From assembly GCF_963678635.1 (NCBI RefSeq), contig NC_087063.1:81081574-81145573 (forward strand): a stretch of DNA of 64,000 nucleotides. The letters run 5' to 3'. The position numbers and the translations under genes are program-made. Below the pieces are notes generated by a model. The model did no database searches and was not told the DNA's origin. It worked only from the letters and a program-made list of their open reading frames with translations. Positions 52,637 to 62,210 of this stretch are shown in pieces (positions within the stretch are counted from its first letter, which is position 1; each line of letters opens with the position of its first letter). The stretch comes from Symsagittifera roscoffensis (lineage: Eukaryota > Xenacoelomorpha > Acoela > Convolutidae).

Positions 52637-54640
52637 GTTATACATTGACTTTTAGCAACTTTAGGGTTAACTGCCCGCTCCTGAATTCATCGCGTGTGTT
52701 GATCCTCAGCCTCTCACTCCAAATATGCAAAGCCTCTAGTGTGAGTAGCTTATGAGTGTTGGCTGTTTGTTTTATAATCTCTGACTTCGACTCAGCAGTA
52801 CCGCCTACCTCCTTATTACACTCTACGCACTACTGGGGAGCCCCTTTGCGGTGTTCATCGACCCTCGTGGCTAAATGTCGGACTGTCTGGCCGACATAGG
52901 TGGAGTTACATCCACTACATGTAAGCTTATACACCACTTTGGATCTCAGTTCATGAGCAAAGGAAGTTTTGAAAGATGGCAAGCATGTTTTCAATTTTCT
53001 TGTTGTAAGAATTGTTTGTGCCCCTGATATTTGCCGAACCTTTGCAGCTAACAGTTGAGATGGATTGCCTCGATATTGCTTTGTGAAAAGGGGGGGAGAG
53101 ACATCTAACCATTTATCATTTCTCGGTTCTGATGCCTTCACCTCTAATTTTTTCTTTCCCTCAAGGATCTTGTGAAGAGTTTCAAACACTACTCTTTCCG
53201 ACCAATTTTTCGGATATTGATTTTCAATCAAATGTTTCCGATTACTTTCCAATACCTGCTCAAAATTTTCCTATGTTGAGGTACTTCTGAAAACTCTATG
53301 AACCGTCCCTTCAATGACGTTTTTTTTGTACTGCAAAGGTACGCAACCTCTGAAAAGTAGAATGGTGCCGGTATCAGTGGGTTTTTGGTACCACCCACGT
53401 GTGACCTTTTTTCCTGAGTCCACATAGACATTTAAATTCAAATAGGCCAAATTATTGTTACTATCAAGTTCTTCTATGGTGAACTGCAAGTTTGGATGCA
53501 ACTCATTGGCAGCCACGAGAACTAACCCAGAATCAACCTTGACAGTTCTAATTATGCACCTTGTGGAAGTCAAAATTTTTCCACATATCTTAGAAAAATT
53601 TTGACGCCATTCTCAGCCCGATCTGCTTCCTTTTGTTTTTGCCAGCAATGCAATACCATACTGTTTCAGCGATGTCTGCGTATTCAGATTCCGATTTGTT
53701 ACCACCCTAAAAGGTAATAATTCAAACAAACTTCGCATTCTACCCCTTTAGTCCGATATGTCACCTTTTTTGACATTCAGGGCAGACCTCTTTGTTACCC
53801 TCATTTAGTACAGTCAATTTTGGTATTTCTTTCTTTAATGCAGGTTTGTATTCTTTGAGCCACAAATTGGCCAGTATTACTGCAAGGGAGGCGCCCATTG
53901 CTAAACCGTACCTTACTCATTGCCAAATTCAGTAGTTTTTTCATATTCTTGCGAGATGTTTCATGAGAGTTGACTTGCTCATATAATCTCCTAAGGGCTA
54001 TTTCAGGCGCTTGCTTGAGCGGGACATTAGTGTAAAAACTCTTTACATCAAGGGAGATTATACTCTGATCAGAAACCAGTTCAGTTTTCCCTAAGATCTC
54101 CCTTGCCAATTTAGTAATCGTTTCTATGTTTTCCCCGTCAATTTCATCAAAGTACTTCGCCAATGTTTTATTTAGGTTGTCATATGAGCTACCAGGTAAA
54201 GAAAAGACGGGACGAAATGGTGTACCTTGTTTATGTACTTTTGCTAATCCATGCAGCCTAGCCGGCTGTGCCTCCATTGATCTCAACCTAGTTTACAGCG
54301 CTTCGCTAATCTCGTCCTTCTTCTTAATGGCGAGTAATTCCTTGTTTATGTCTTTTTCCTTTTTTTTTTCATTATCACGCGGTCTGTCAGATTCTTCCTA
54401 GCACTAAATTGTTCTATATGTAATACATCTTTCAGTCTCTTCTCATATGTCTCCTTTTCAATAGACAGAACCCACGCCCTTATCAAACGGCACTGCCAGA
54501 AGACCGTTGTCCTTCAGATACTTTCTGGCTTTTTCAACATCTTTTTCAGAGGGGGTCTGTTTCACTTTCTTAGCATATCTTTTCGCAGCTGCTTCAATCT
54601 CAGTAATTTTTATCCGGGTAATCTATTTAATTCAATTCAG
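52637..54640 (-). pseudogene. Penelope-like element: reverse transcriptase plus GIY-YIG-like nuclease
   Basis: Single-ORF retroelement, read right to left. N-terminal RT: KYLKDNGLLAVPFDKG (about 54500), HGLAKVHKQGTPFRPVFSLP (54190-54255), IISLDVKSFYTNVPLKQA (about 54000-54060, RT motif A), then AMGASLAVILANLW (motif B, 53850-53900). A PHD-like cysteine module follows. Motif C, normally YVDD, reads YVEK with a shift (about 53580-53590), so the RT is dead. Then NELHPNLQFTIEEL (about 53470-53510), GWYQKPTDTGTILLF, and the nuclease domain VVYKLTCSGCNSTYVGQTVR with LATRVDEHR (52850-52940). An in-frame stop at 52830 and a C-terminal LEALHIWSERLRINTRDE end the protein near 52637. Several stops and shifts. 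Confidence 0.8.
53640..53800 (-). other. PHD-finger-like insert between RT motifs B and C
   Basis: Over three frames the minus strand gives VCPECQKR, then GVECEVCLNYYLLGW, then ESEYADIAETVWYCIAG. The layout C-x2-C ... C-x2-C ... L/Y-x-LG ... W-Y-C is that of a C4HC3 PHD finger, with the expected His, the following Cys and the last Cys replaced (L, W, G). It therefore looks like a decayed PHD finger embedded in the palm of the RT. Confidence 0.5.
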
Positions 54641-54769
54641 ACAAAAAACTGTCAATGTCCGCAAGGAAGTGAATTTCTTTAAATTTGTCTCGTACCGGAT
54701 GTTTTGGTCCAAAACTTAAAACTTCCCGCACCCAAACCGGCAAAACCAACATGTAAAACTTCATCTAAA
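54641..54769. other. Element junction, no gene recognised
   Basis: Sequence between the start of the Penelope-like coding region and the short repeats. It may contain the element's 5' leader. Confidence 0.35.
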
Positions 54770-54855
54770 ATTCTAACTGACCTTTCAGCCAACTTATTAA
54801 TGGAAGGTTCGCCCTTGGAAGGTTTTTTAATGGAAGGTTCGCCCTTGGCGTCTAG
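54770..54855. repeat. Short tandem repeat, ~30-base unit
   Basis: TTAATGGAAGGTTCGCCCTT followed by GGAAGGTTTT occurs twice, preceded by ATTCTAACTGACCTTTCAGC. The same words recur at 56725-57085. Confidence 0.7.
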
Positions 54856-54878
54856 TAAGTGGTACCAAAAATCTATCC

Positions 54879-55343
54879 TATTACGAACGCCTTAAAGAAC
54901 TGAATCTATCATCGCTGGAATACAGAAGGAAAAGAGGGACAATGGTAGAAATGTATAAAATCTGTTGTGGTTTTTATGATAGGAATGTCACTGCGGGACT
55001 ATTCGAGCGGAATGATAGGGATTCTAGAGGTAACGCATATAAAGTAGTAGTACGTAAAGCAAATCTAGAAATGCGAAAAAATTTCTTCGCGATAAGAGCA
55101 CCTCTCGACTGGAACAATCTGCCACAGGAAACAGTGCAAAGCAAGACAATCGACGAATTCAAGTGGAAACAGAAGGTCAAAAGTATCATAGTAACCGAGG
55201 TTACAGTCATAAGTCCCTTCATCATGTATTCCAGTCAAAATCCTTGGAATTTTTTCGATATGGAAGTGATAATGATAAAAGAAGATGACAAGTGTTTAAG
55301 TCCTTTTCAATTAAAATCGATACCGGTTACGTTTCTTCAATAA
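54879..55343 (+). pseudogene. LINE (CR1/jockey-like) ORF2 C-terminal fragment
   Basis: Open frame of 154 codons from 54879. It reads YYERLKELNLSSLEYRRKRG, MVEMYKICCGFYDRN, then NFFAIRAPLDWNNLPQETVQ and TIDEFK, the conserved C-terminal end after the RT of many non-LTR retrotransposons (thumb/C-terminal region). It is cut off at the 5' side, as is typical of LINE insertions. The residues after about 55200 are variable. It has no catalytic residues. Confidence 0.7.
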
Positions 55344-55383
55344 GAACACGCAACTCGACAAGAGATAATATAATATACAAGTG

Positions 55384-56510
55384 TTACAAGTAAAAATTTT
55401 CGTCGAAAGTTATTTTGTCATTTATTGTTCCGAGTACGCAAGCGGCGTTCGCAATCTGTATTGCCGGGGAGATTCTCTGTTTTAAAAAGCTGCCTGCTCC
55501 GGGTTCCTCAGTGCATATGCTTAAGTTCTTACAAAGCTTGCTCAAAAAAACTTCTGTGCTGGGGCCGGCCGCGCCCTGAATTTCAAAAGCTAGCGGTTGA
55601 AAAAGATATCCATCATTTACAAGATCTTTATACTTGTCAATTTTTTGCTCTTCCGCTTCAGCGGCAGCCGTACCAGGGTTACAAACAGACCCGGCATTAA
55701 TCCTATAAGGAGCTAAGGAGCTACTACCGTTACATCCCACAAGAGCTGCTTACCATCAGCCCATGGAACGAGCGTCAAACCGTCTGGTCGCTTCTGATCG
55801 GTCGAGGTGTCGTGGTTCTAAAACAGACGGAATGTGAGTAGATGATAGACTCTGCTTTACAAGGGCATTCAGGTTTGAATGCCTAGAGAATCTCCCTGCA
55901 CTTTTGAGGCAAGAAAGACCAAGCCAACCATCCTCGGTAACGTCTTTTCCGCACACGCATTTATGCAGTTCGCATATTTTTGATCCTAATCGAAGTCCTA
56001 TCGCAATTCTGAGTTGTTGGTTTGACAGTTTTAACCTTAAATTTTTGCACGGGATGACGTTCAACCATTGGGAGCCAAATCTATCTTGGAACGCGTTGAA
56101 CCTTTTTACGTCCGTTGGTTCGAGTCGTAAAATCAACTCTGCAATTTCGCTGTCAAAAATTGGCTCCGTATAATTTTTTTGGATTTCATTTTCCGGAGCC
56201 ATTTCAATTTTTTCAAGGTCAAAGCACCGTTTAAGCGCATCATCATAGGTTCCATCTACATGCTCCAAACCAAAGATTTTGCTCAAGGCATCTTTCGATC
56301 CTACTGCTGAGGCTCAGAAAGCGGGTAAAGCGAGTAGACGAGCGGAAGAAACGCCCAAGCCACCTTTGGCTGCCGGGAGAACTGCTTGTAAAAACTGGTT
56401 ATCATCCATTTTCACGTTAGTGACCTTGCATAACGAATTTCTTAGTAATTTATCGTAGCGTTCCAAAAAATCATTTTGCAAAAAACAAGGGCTCGTACGC
56501 AAAAAATATA
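55384..56510 (-). pseudogene. Non-LTR retrotransposon fragment: RT thumb, CCHC-like finger and restriction-like endonuclease region
   Basis: Read right to left: LRTSPCFLQNDFLERYDKLL and LPAAKGGLGVSSARLLALPA (end of RT, about 56340-56500), a stop at 56314, then the long frame 55756-56286 with RFGSQWLNVIPCKNLRLKL, LRIAIGLRLGSKIC, a Cys/His segment (CVCGKDVTEDGWLGLSC, then GRFSRHSNLN), IPSVLEP. In the next frame come [11 protein letters not shown] and LLWDVTVV (about 55735-55790), then AFEIQGAAGPSTEVFLSKL and FLKQRISPAIQIANAACVLG (55400-55620). The order C-rich motif, RHS/RHN, PD...D-x-T resembles the C-terminal nuclease of R2-type elements. One stop and two shifts. Confidence 0.7.
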
Positions 56511-56620
56511 AGAGTTTTGGAAAAACAAGGGCTCGTACGCAAAAAATATAGGAGTTTTGGTCTGGCATGGACAAAAAAAATAGGAGTTTTGGTCTGGAAA
56601 CTGGACAAACAGTGGATAGC
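56475..56620. repeat. Tandem ~45-base repeat
   Basis: ACAAGGGCTCGTACGCAAAA followed by AATATARGAGTTTTGG occurs twice, then a partial third (ATAGGAGTTTTGGTCTGG twice). It extends the RT reading (LRTSPCF) into an artificial repeat. Confidence 0.75.
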
Positions 56621-56724
56621 GATTGGAATTGACATGTGCGAATTCGAACGGAGATAGGAAAAAGAAACATTTGAAATGACCACAAGAGGCACTGCCTAAT
56701 GGTCATAAAAAGTTGACTTGACTT

Positions 56725-57085
56725 GGAAGGTTTTTTAATGTCAAGCAACTCTTCGAAAAAATATCCGATCCTCTTTATGATTAAGTGCAAAATTTTTATT
56801 CCAGCTAGCGTTTTATTGTCAGTTTAATGAGATCAGGCGTTATCTGTGCATGCTAGAGTTGTAACTGACCTTTCATTCAAGTTTTTTAATAGAAGGTTCG
56901 CCCTTGGAAGGTTTTTTAATGGATGGTTCGCCCTTGGAAGGTTTTTTTAATGTCAAGCAACTCTTCGAAAGGATATCCGGTCCTCTTTACGGTTAAGTGC
57001 AAAATTTTTGTTCCAGCTAGCGTTTTATTGTCAGTTTGATGTGATGTTCATGCTAGAATTCTAACTGACATTTCATCCAAATTTG
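56725..57085. repeat. ~210-base tandem repeat unit
   Basis: 56726-56880 recurs at 56935-57085: TTTAATGTCAAGCAACTCTT, TTAAGTGCAAAATTTTT, TTCCAGCTAGCGTTTTATTG. Between them are the same GGTTCGCCCTTGGAAGGTTT words as at 54770-54855, so the unit continues across both places. Confidence 0.7.
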
Positions 57086-57846
57086 CCCGGAAGATACATA
57101 TCGACGGAAAACAAAACTAAGTTTTAAGACGACTGGCTAACGTCTAAACAGAGCTTTATATGCTTTTCACCGTCTCTACCAAGCCAGTACTTTCGGTGGT
57201 CTTTCTAACATCGGGTCGACAAAAACGTTACTGCTTTCGCCTTCGGTCAAAACACTCAAACTAATTTAATTACATGCAGAAATAGTGAGCTCATGGCTGG
57301 GTCTCAGTATCCCCAGACCACGAGGTCACTCCTAAAAACAGGGCTACTACTACTTATTGAATTATTATTGTTTTTGCTCAGTAGATAAAAATCATCATCT
57401 CCATCGAAGATGGATCAACCTTTTCCCCCAACTCCTAGCTTCTCATCTTAGTAGAATGAATTCGGATGTTAATTAAATTCAATTCAGGACATGACAGGGA
57501 AGCTAAAAATTCATATAATATGATAAAAGTTTCAGTCCCGAAACCCCTCCGGATTCTCGAATCCACTGAATCAAGCACGTTAAGCTTGATTCCTCTGCAA
57601 CCCGGAAGGCTGGTTTCCACCCCTCAGTGTTGTTAGCAACTGCCTTGCAACTATTGTAGCGACACAATAGTTGCAACTTGGAGCGGTCTCTGCTACTTCT
57701 GTTTTTCTCTGATTTTGATTCTCGATTTTCTCGTTGTTGTCGTCGTCGCAACTATCGTTGTTGTGTTGCTTTTCAGCTTTTCTGCCAAAATGGCCGTTTT
57801 TGACGTTTCTGAGAATTGTTACGTCATCACTTCGAAAATTTAAAAT
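57086..57846. other. No gene recognised
   Basis: Composition less AT-rich than upstream. Two minus frames (57435-57620, 57503-57751) look like chance. A GTTGTTGTCGTCGTCG stretch lies near 57735. Confidence 0.45.
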
Positions 57847-58085
57847 TTAGGAATTTCCGAATCCTTCAGCCTTCACGATTTGTCCAATCGTTCGAATAAC
57901 GTTCTTATTCCTTCTAAATCGCCAATTCGGAAGGTTCGCTGCTAAAAACTCCAAATCGCCGAATCTGCATTTTGGCACATTCTGGTCGAATGTCACATAC
58001 TCCCCGGACAGTCCGGTCAATGTCCTCATTGAATCTCGCAATGTTCGTAAAATAGATACAGTGTCATCGAACAGAATTTACAAAA
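57847..58085 (-). CDS. Unrecognised short coding-like segment
   Basis: A minus frame open from about 58078 to a TAA at 57847. It is protein-like: LFDDTVSILRTLRDSMRTLT, GLSGEYVTFDQNVPKCRFGD, LEFLAANLPNWRFRRNKNVI, GQIVKAEGFGNS. The codon use resembles the block at 58.8-64 kb more than the AT-rich flanks. It may be a terminal piece of the same element or a host exon. I do not recognise it. Confidence 0.35.
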
Positions 58086-58808
58086 TGCACGAAATTACTT
58101 TTATCCACGTCATATCGACTCACTGCAGAATATAAATGGCATCATACTACCTCACTTTAGCCTTCAAATTCTTTCATCAATCTGCACATTGAGGATATGA
58201 CCTAAGATAAAACATATTTTCCGACTTCCAATGTCAATGTCCTGATTAACAATTTTTTCTCCTAGATTTAAAAGGTGTTGGTTTGCAGGACATTCCAGCC
58301 AACCAACAAGCTATTATGCCTCTTCCCTTCGGAAATCTTGCTTGTTATTGTCCTGAATATTAAAACTAAGAAACTCTGTGGTTAGAAAGAACAATGAAAC
58401 AATCTCCCTCTTCGAGAGATTACCCAAGCCTTTCATGTCACCACAAAGTGATCAGTTCTCCTAGCTGATTAAAAACAGTCATGTAGGCTGGAATATTTAA
58501 ATATACTCCTTCACTCAAGCCTTTCTAAATAAATAGTAAGTAAGTGTCTCTAAAGCCACTCAACTAAAATCAAAATGCAAATTTATAAATGCAACAATTT
58601 CAAAACTCAACTAAATGTTTCAGTTTTCAATTACAACTTGGTTGCTTGGTTTCTCACTTGAGTTTTTTCACACACATAAAACAATTCTGAGTTTTAACTT
58701 TTTCATCATCACTCCTTTGTTTTCTTCTTTTTTCGTCGTTTAGAAGTTCTAAAACTTCTAAATTCTTCTAATTTCGTCTCTTTTTGCATCTCGTTTTTCG
58801 GCCATTCG
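58086..58808. other. No gene recognised; possible 3' region of the block to the right
   Basis: AT-richer spacer following, on the minus strand, the last stop of the long coding block. No polyadenylation site could be assigned with confidence. Confidence 0.4.
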
Positions 58809-59590
58809 TCAATGTTCCATTTCCTCCTCCTGTGATAATGACTCTGCACTCTCAGTTTCTGTGTCCTGCAACACGTCGTTAGCTATCCTGACGCTGTTGG
58901 AAGCCGTCCTCCAACACTTCTGCTCTTCTACTCTCTGTTTGCAACAAGGTAGGGGATCCACGTTAGATTCTCTGTTCCTGCAGAAGCTGTTGTGGAGACA
59001 CAACGTCACATTTCTCTCCAAATCTTCCTTTAATATCTCTGCCTTCTCCTTTCCACTACGTTCGATTGTCCTGAAAATTCTTTTCACAACGGTGGTCACT
59101 GCATTCCGATGAGTCACGGGAGCTCGCTTGAAAGCTCCTGCTCCAATGTCCAGCTGATATTCACTGTACACTCTGCCGTGCTTCGACATATGCTTTTTCG
59201 CATATTCGTACAACCATGCAGTCATGTTAGCTCTGAACCATGGCATCAATCGTTTTCTTGCCCATATCTTCTTCACTTCCATCGGAATGTTTAGAATTTT
59301 GCACATTGTCTCAAAAAGGTCTAAATCTTTTAGACAGTCTAATTTCCGCAACTGTTCTCTCGTCGGTGCCTCCTGTCTATTATTTTCTCTCACATGAGCT
59401 TCCAGCCATCGTATCGCCATCATAACTCCCACTATCACTATTGTTATGGGCTGTGATGAGTCTGGTAAACCCATGGAGAGCAGCTCTCCAGAGTCCCAGA
59501 TCAACATCAGATTACTACGCTTGGGATACCACCAGGTCTGCAGCAAGCAGTGGCAAGGAAACTCGTCATGTGTCAACATGATGCTCCTCC
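58809..59590 (-). pseudogene. C-terminal segment of the block (256 codons)
   Basis: Reads HDEFPCHCLLQTWWYPKRSN, LMLIWDSGELLSMGLPDSSQ, PITIVIVGVMMAIRWLEAHV (a hydrophobic stretch that could be buried or membrane-associated), then a charged helical domain (KKIWARKRLMPWFRANMTAW, HRNAVTTVVKRIFRTIERSG), a Cys-rich end (PLPCCKQRVEEQKCW) and an acidic tail (ESAESLSQEEEMEH) before the stop at 58809. The natural stop, acidic tail and following AT-rich spacer suggest the true C-terminus of the block. Function unknown. Confidence 0.45.
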
Positions 59591-59592
59591 AA

Positions 59593-60033
59593 TTACGTTT
59601 TCCCGAAGCTTCCAGTAATCATCACTCGGTGGACTTCATCATTCTCGTCTACTGTATTGTAATCTGTGACAGTTGATCCTCTCTGTTTCTGTCTCTCAAA
59701 GTCACTGAAGTTCCCGCTCACGTATCCCATGAACTTCTTTCCTAGTATTGATTCCAACTCTTCCTTGGTTCTCTCTGGAACTGCTGAGAACATCTTACAT
59801 AGCAACTCGTAAGATTTCTCGAACATTCTCGCCAGTCTCACACACTTCGGCACTGAGAAGGCTTGGTCCCCGATCGTTCTCGTACTCTTTATGTCCACAG
59901 CTGCGAAATGTACCGGGTATCTGCTCGTGCACATTGGAGCCAATGTTGAACCCACCAAATATCGTGCTCCTCCTGATGGTCTACAATAAGTCTCACTGTA
60001 TCTGATGTTCATTTCCGTCTCGATCGCTTCCCT
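59593..60033 (-). pseudogene. Continuation of the block after an in-frame stop
   Basis: Same frame as 60034-61830, separated only by TAG. It reads RPSGGARYLVGSTLAPMCTS, RYPVHFAAVDIKSTRTIGD, FEKSYELLCKMFSAVPERT, KKFMGYVSGNFSDFERQKQR and HRVMITGSFGKT before a stop at 59593. The following sequence continues in another frame. No motif recognised. Confidence 0.45.
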
Positions 60034-61830
60034 CTATTTTCCTATGTATTTTTGCTCGGTTTGCAGAACTCCTGGGAACACTTCTACACTGATGGCTGTG
60101 ACCATCTCATGTTTCTGCTCTAGATTCAATAGTGACTCTAAAGAACCAAAGATGCTGTAGAATCCTAGTGCAGTCACTAGAATCACCTCGGTTCTTTCAT
60201 GGCAATCTGCTATCAGTTCCGTTTCTGTTCTTGCTTTCATCACGACGTTTCCAAACAGTACCGTCAATTGCTTGTGTTGTTTCTCTAGGGTCTTCACACA
60301 GTCCAGACCTCCACAAACGTGACCCTCCAGTCCACAGACTTCCGCCATACAGCTACCAGGTTTGACCCAGTCTTCTGGTCCCCAGCCAGGCAACTCCACT
60401 TTATCTTCTTCGTTGCTCCTAGAGGCCGTTATCATCACATTATACATGATGTTAAGGTCACGCAGGTTACAGTCTGCATTCAGTTCCCTCTGCACATCTT
60501 GTGTCGCCCGTAATATCGAGTCAGCATTGGGACTAGGACACCGTGATGGCCTCATCAATTCCCACACTGTCATCAAGCTCGTTCTCAGTAATTCATCTGA
60601 GAATCCCAACCCAAACTCCACTCTTTTGTCGGATTTTGGTACGGAAGGTGCAGTCACCTCTTCTTTCAAGACCAGTCCCAATTTGGCCTGTGGCTTGTTA
60701 ACGCTCTTAATCGTTACAATTCTGGACGTCCAGAATCTTAGTAACACCGCCTGCTCGTAATCGAAGAAGCAATCGCGTATGTCTTCACTCAGGAAAGGGT
60801 TGTACGCTATCCCTATGATCCCGGATACGTAGCTATACGATTTCTTCTTGATCGGTCCACAGTATTCACTGGACTTCGGCAGTGCCCCCATAGATTCTTT
60901 AGCGAGTCTCAGCTCCTTGTTTGAGAATCTCCTGATTTCGTTTATCTTTCTCATGGGTTCTAATTCCTCGGGTTCTTTCAAGTTCACCCTCATCGGTTTG
61001 CTTTGCTGCATATCCAGCAGTGCTAGCAAGAGTAAGGCTTTCGCACGCTCATCGCCTTCCCTCAACATCTTAACACAAGTGTTCAATGCAGGTACTGAAA
61101 TCTGCTCTATCAGGAATCGAATGAAACAGAGGGCATCTCTCCGCTTCGCACACGCTACTGCTGCTCCCTCTTGGACTATCAGATCCCTCGGGTTCGTCAT
61201 AAGGAAAACCTTCTCTTCTTTTGACCTCTTCCTTTCTTCTGAATCATATTCTTCGCGAGTCAGTCCCATCATGCACCAGGCGAACCTGAGTTGTAACTCT
61301 GTTCTTACGTAAGGTACTGCCACGAGAGCATGTATTCTTGGCGTAGTCCTTATCTCTTCTTCGAAGTACCTTAATACCACTGCTTTCCATGGAAGGCTCA
61401 CCAACTGCTCCATCGTTTCTGCCTGTATCTCAGACGACGCTAAAGTCGCGTACGCCTTCTGCCTGAGGGTGGTGCCTTGCAACATCGTTTCCAGATAACC
61501 TTCCATGGCCTTTTCGTCTTCCAGGGCCATCACATACCCTCTAGCCGAGTTTCGGTAATCTAACATCTCCATGTATCCACCGGTGGGTTCATCTATCGAC
61601 ACAGTCTCCGACACTGTTAGTCGGTTATATTCCACTGGTACTAATTGTCCTGCGACACTTCCCTTTCCGTGTTTCATGGGAGATGGCTTAAAGTCTTTCA
61701 TTGTGCTCTCCCCACATTGGCTGAGTATTTCCATTTCTAAGGTTGCTCCAGTCAGAGTGCGGTCACTCCTTTTGGATTTATAACCCGTTGACTTTATCCC
61801 CGCCATGAGTGCCAGGCAATTGATAATCAC
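60034..61830 (-). pseudogene. Large central segment of the block (598 codons)
   Basis: Open over 1.8 kb. Recognisable only as ordinary globular protein: EEIRTTPRIHALVAVPYVRT, LRFAWCMMGLTREEYDSEER, SYSYVSGIIGIAYNPFLSED, a Cys-rich piece CMAEVCGLEGHVCGGLDC (about 60290-60350), and ELIADCHERTEVILVTALGF. The start given by the frame is inside the joint with the previous segment, so the true start is earlier. A stop TAG at 60034-60036 interrupts the same frame, which continues as REAIETEMNIRYSETYC. Family unknown. The length, and the small number of stops relative to the other elements here, point to recent activity or constraint. Confidence 0.45.
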
Positions 61831-62210
61831 CTTGTCCCAAATCCATGACCTCCTCGATTCGTTTCCTTTTCGCTGAGTTAACAGCTTTCATCGATATCTC
61901 CGAATCCACCTTTGTCTTTCCGACTCTCCTCGGTATCACTCTGCTGCCCAACTTCATTTTCATCGCATTGATTTTATCAATCACCAATTTTGATCGCATT
62001 GTCCCTCTCCTGGTTCTTGACAAATAGACCACCTCTCCTTTATCTTCCTGCGGTGTCATCTTGATGGGAGAATTCGCTTCACTCTCATCAGTGGCTGAGT
62101 CGATCAACAACTCACTCAGTCTCCCTTCACACTCATCAAGCTTGTCAAGCACTTTTCTCATCAAGGGTTGGTTGAGACCCGTTTTTAGAATAGACTGGTC
62201 CCATAGCTTT
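61778..62210 (-). pseudogene. Middle segment of the block (frame 2)
   Basis: About 140 codons reading WDQSILKTGLNQPLMRKVL, DKLDECEGRLSELLID, then a basic, hydrophilic part (VVYLSRTRRGTMRSKLV, NSAKRKRIEEVMDLGQGDYQ). It ends out of frame at 61778, and the continuation (YKSKRSDRTLTG) is in the frame of the next segment, so a second shift lies near 61800. The basic clusters resemble nuclear-targeting or nucleic-acid-binding regions. No domain recognised. Confidence 0.45.
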
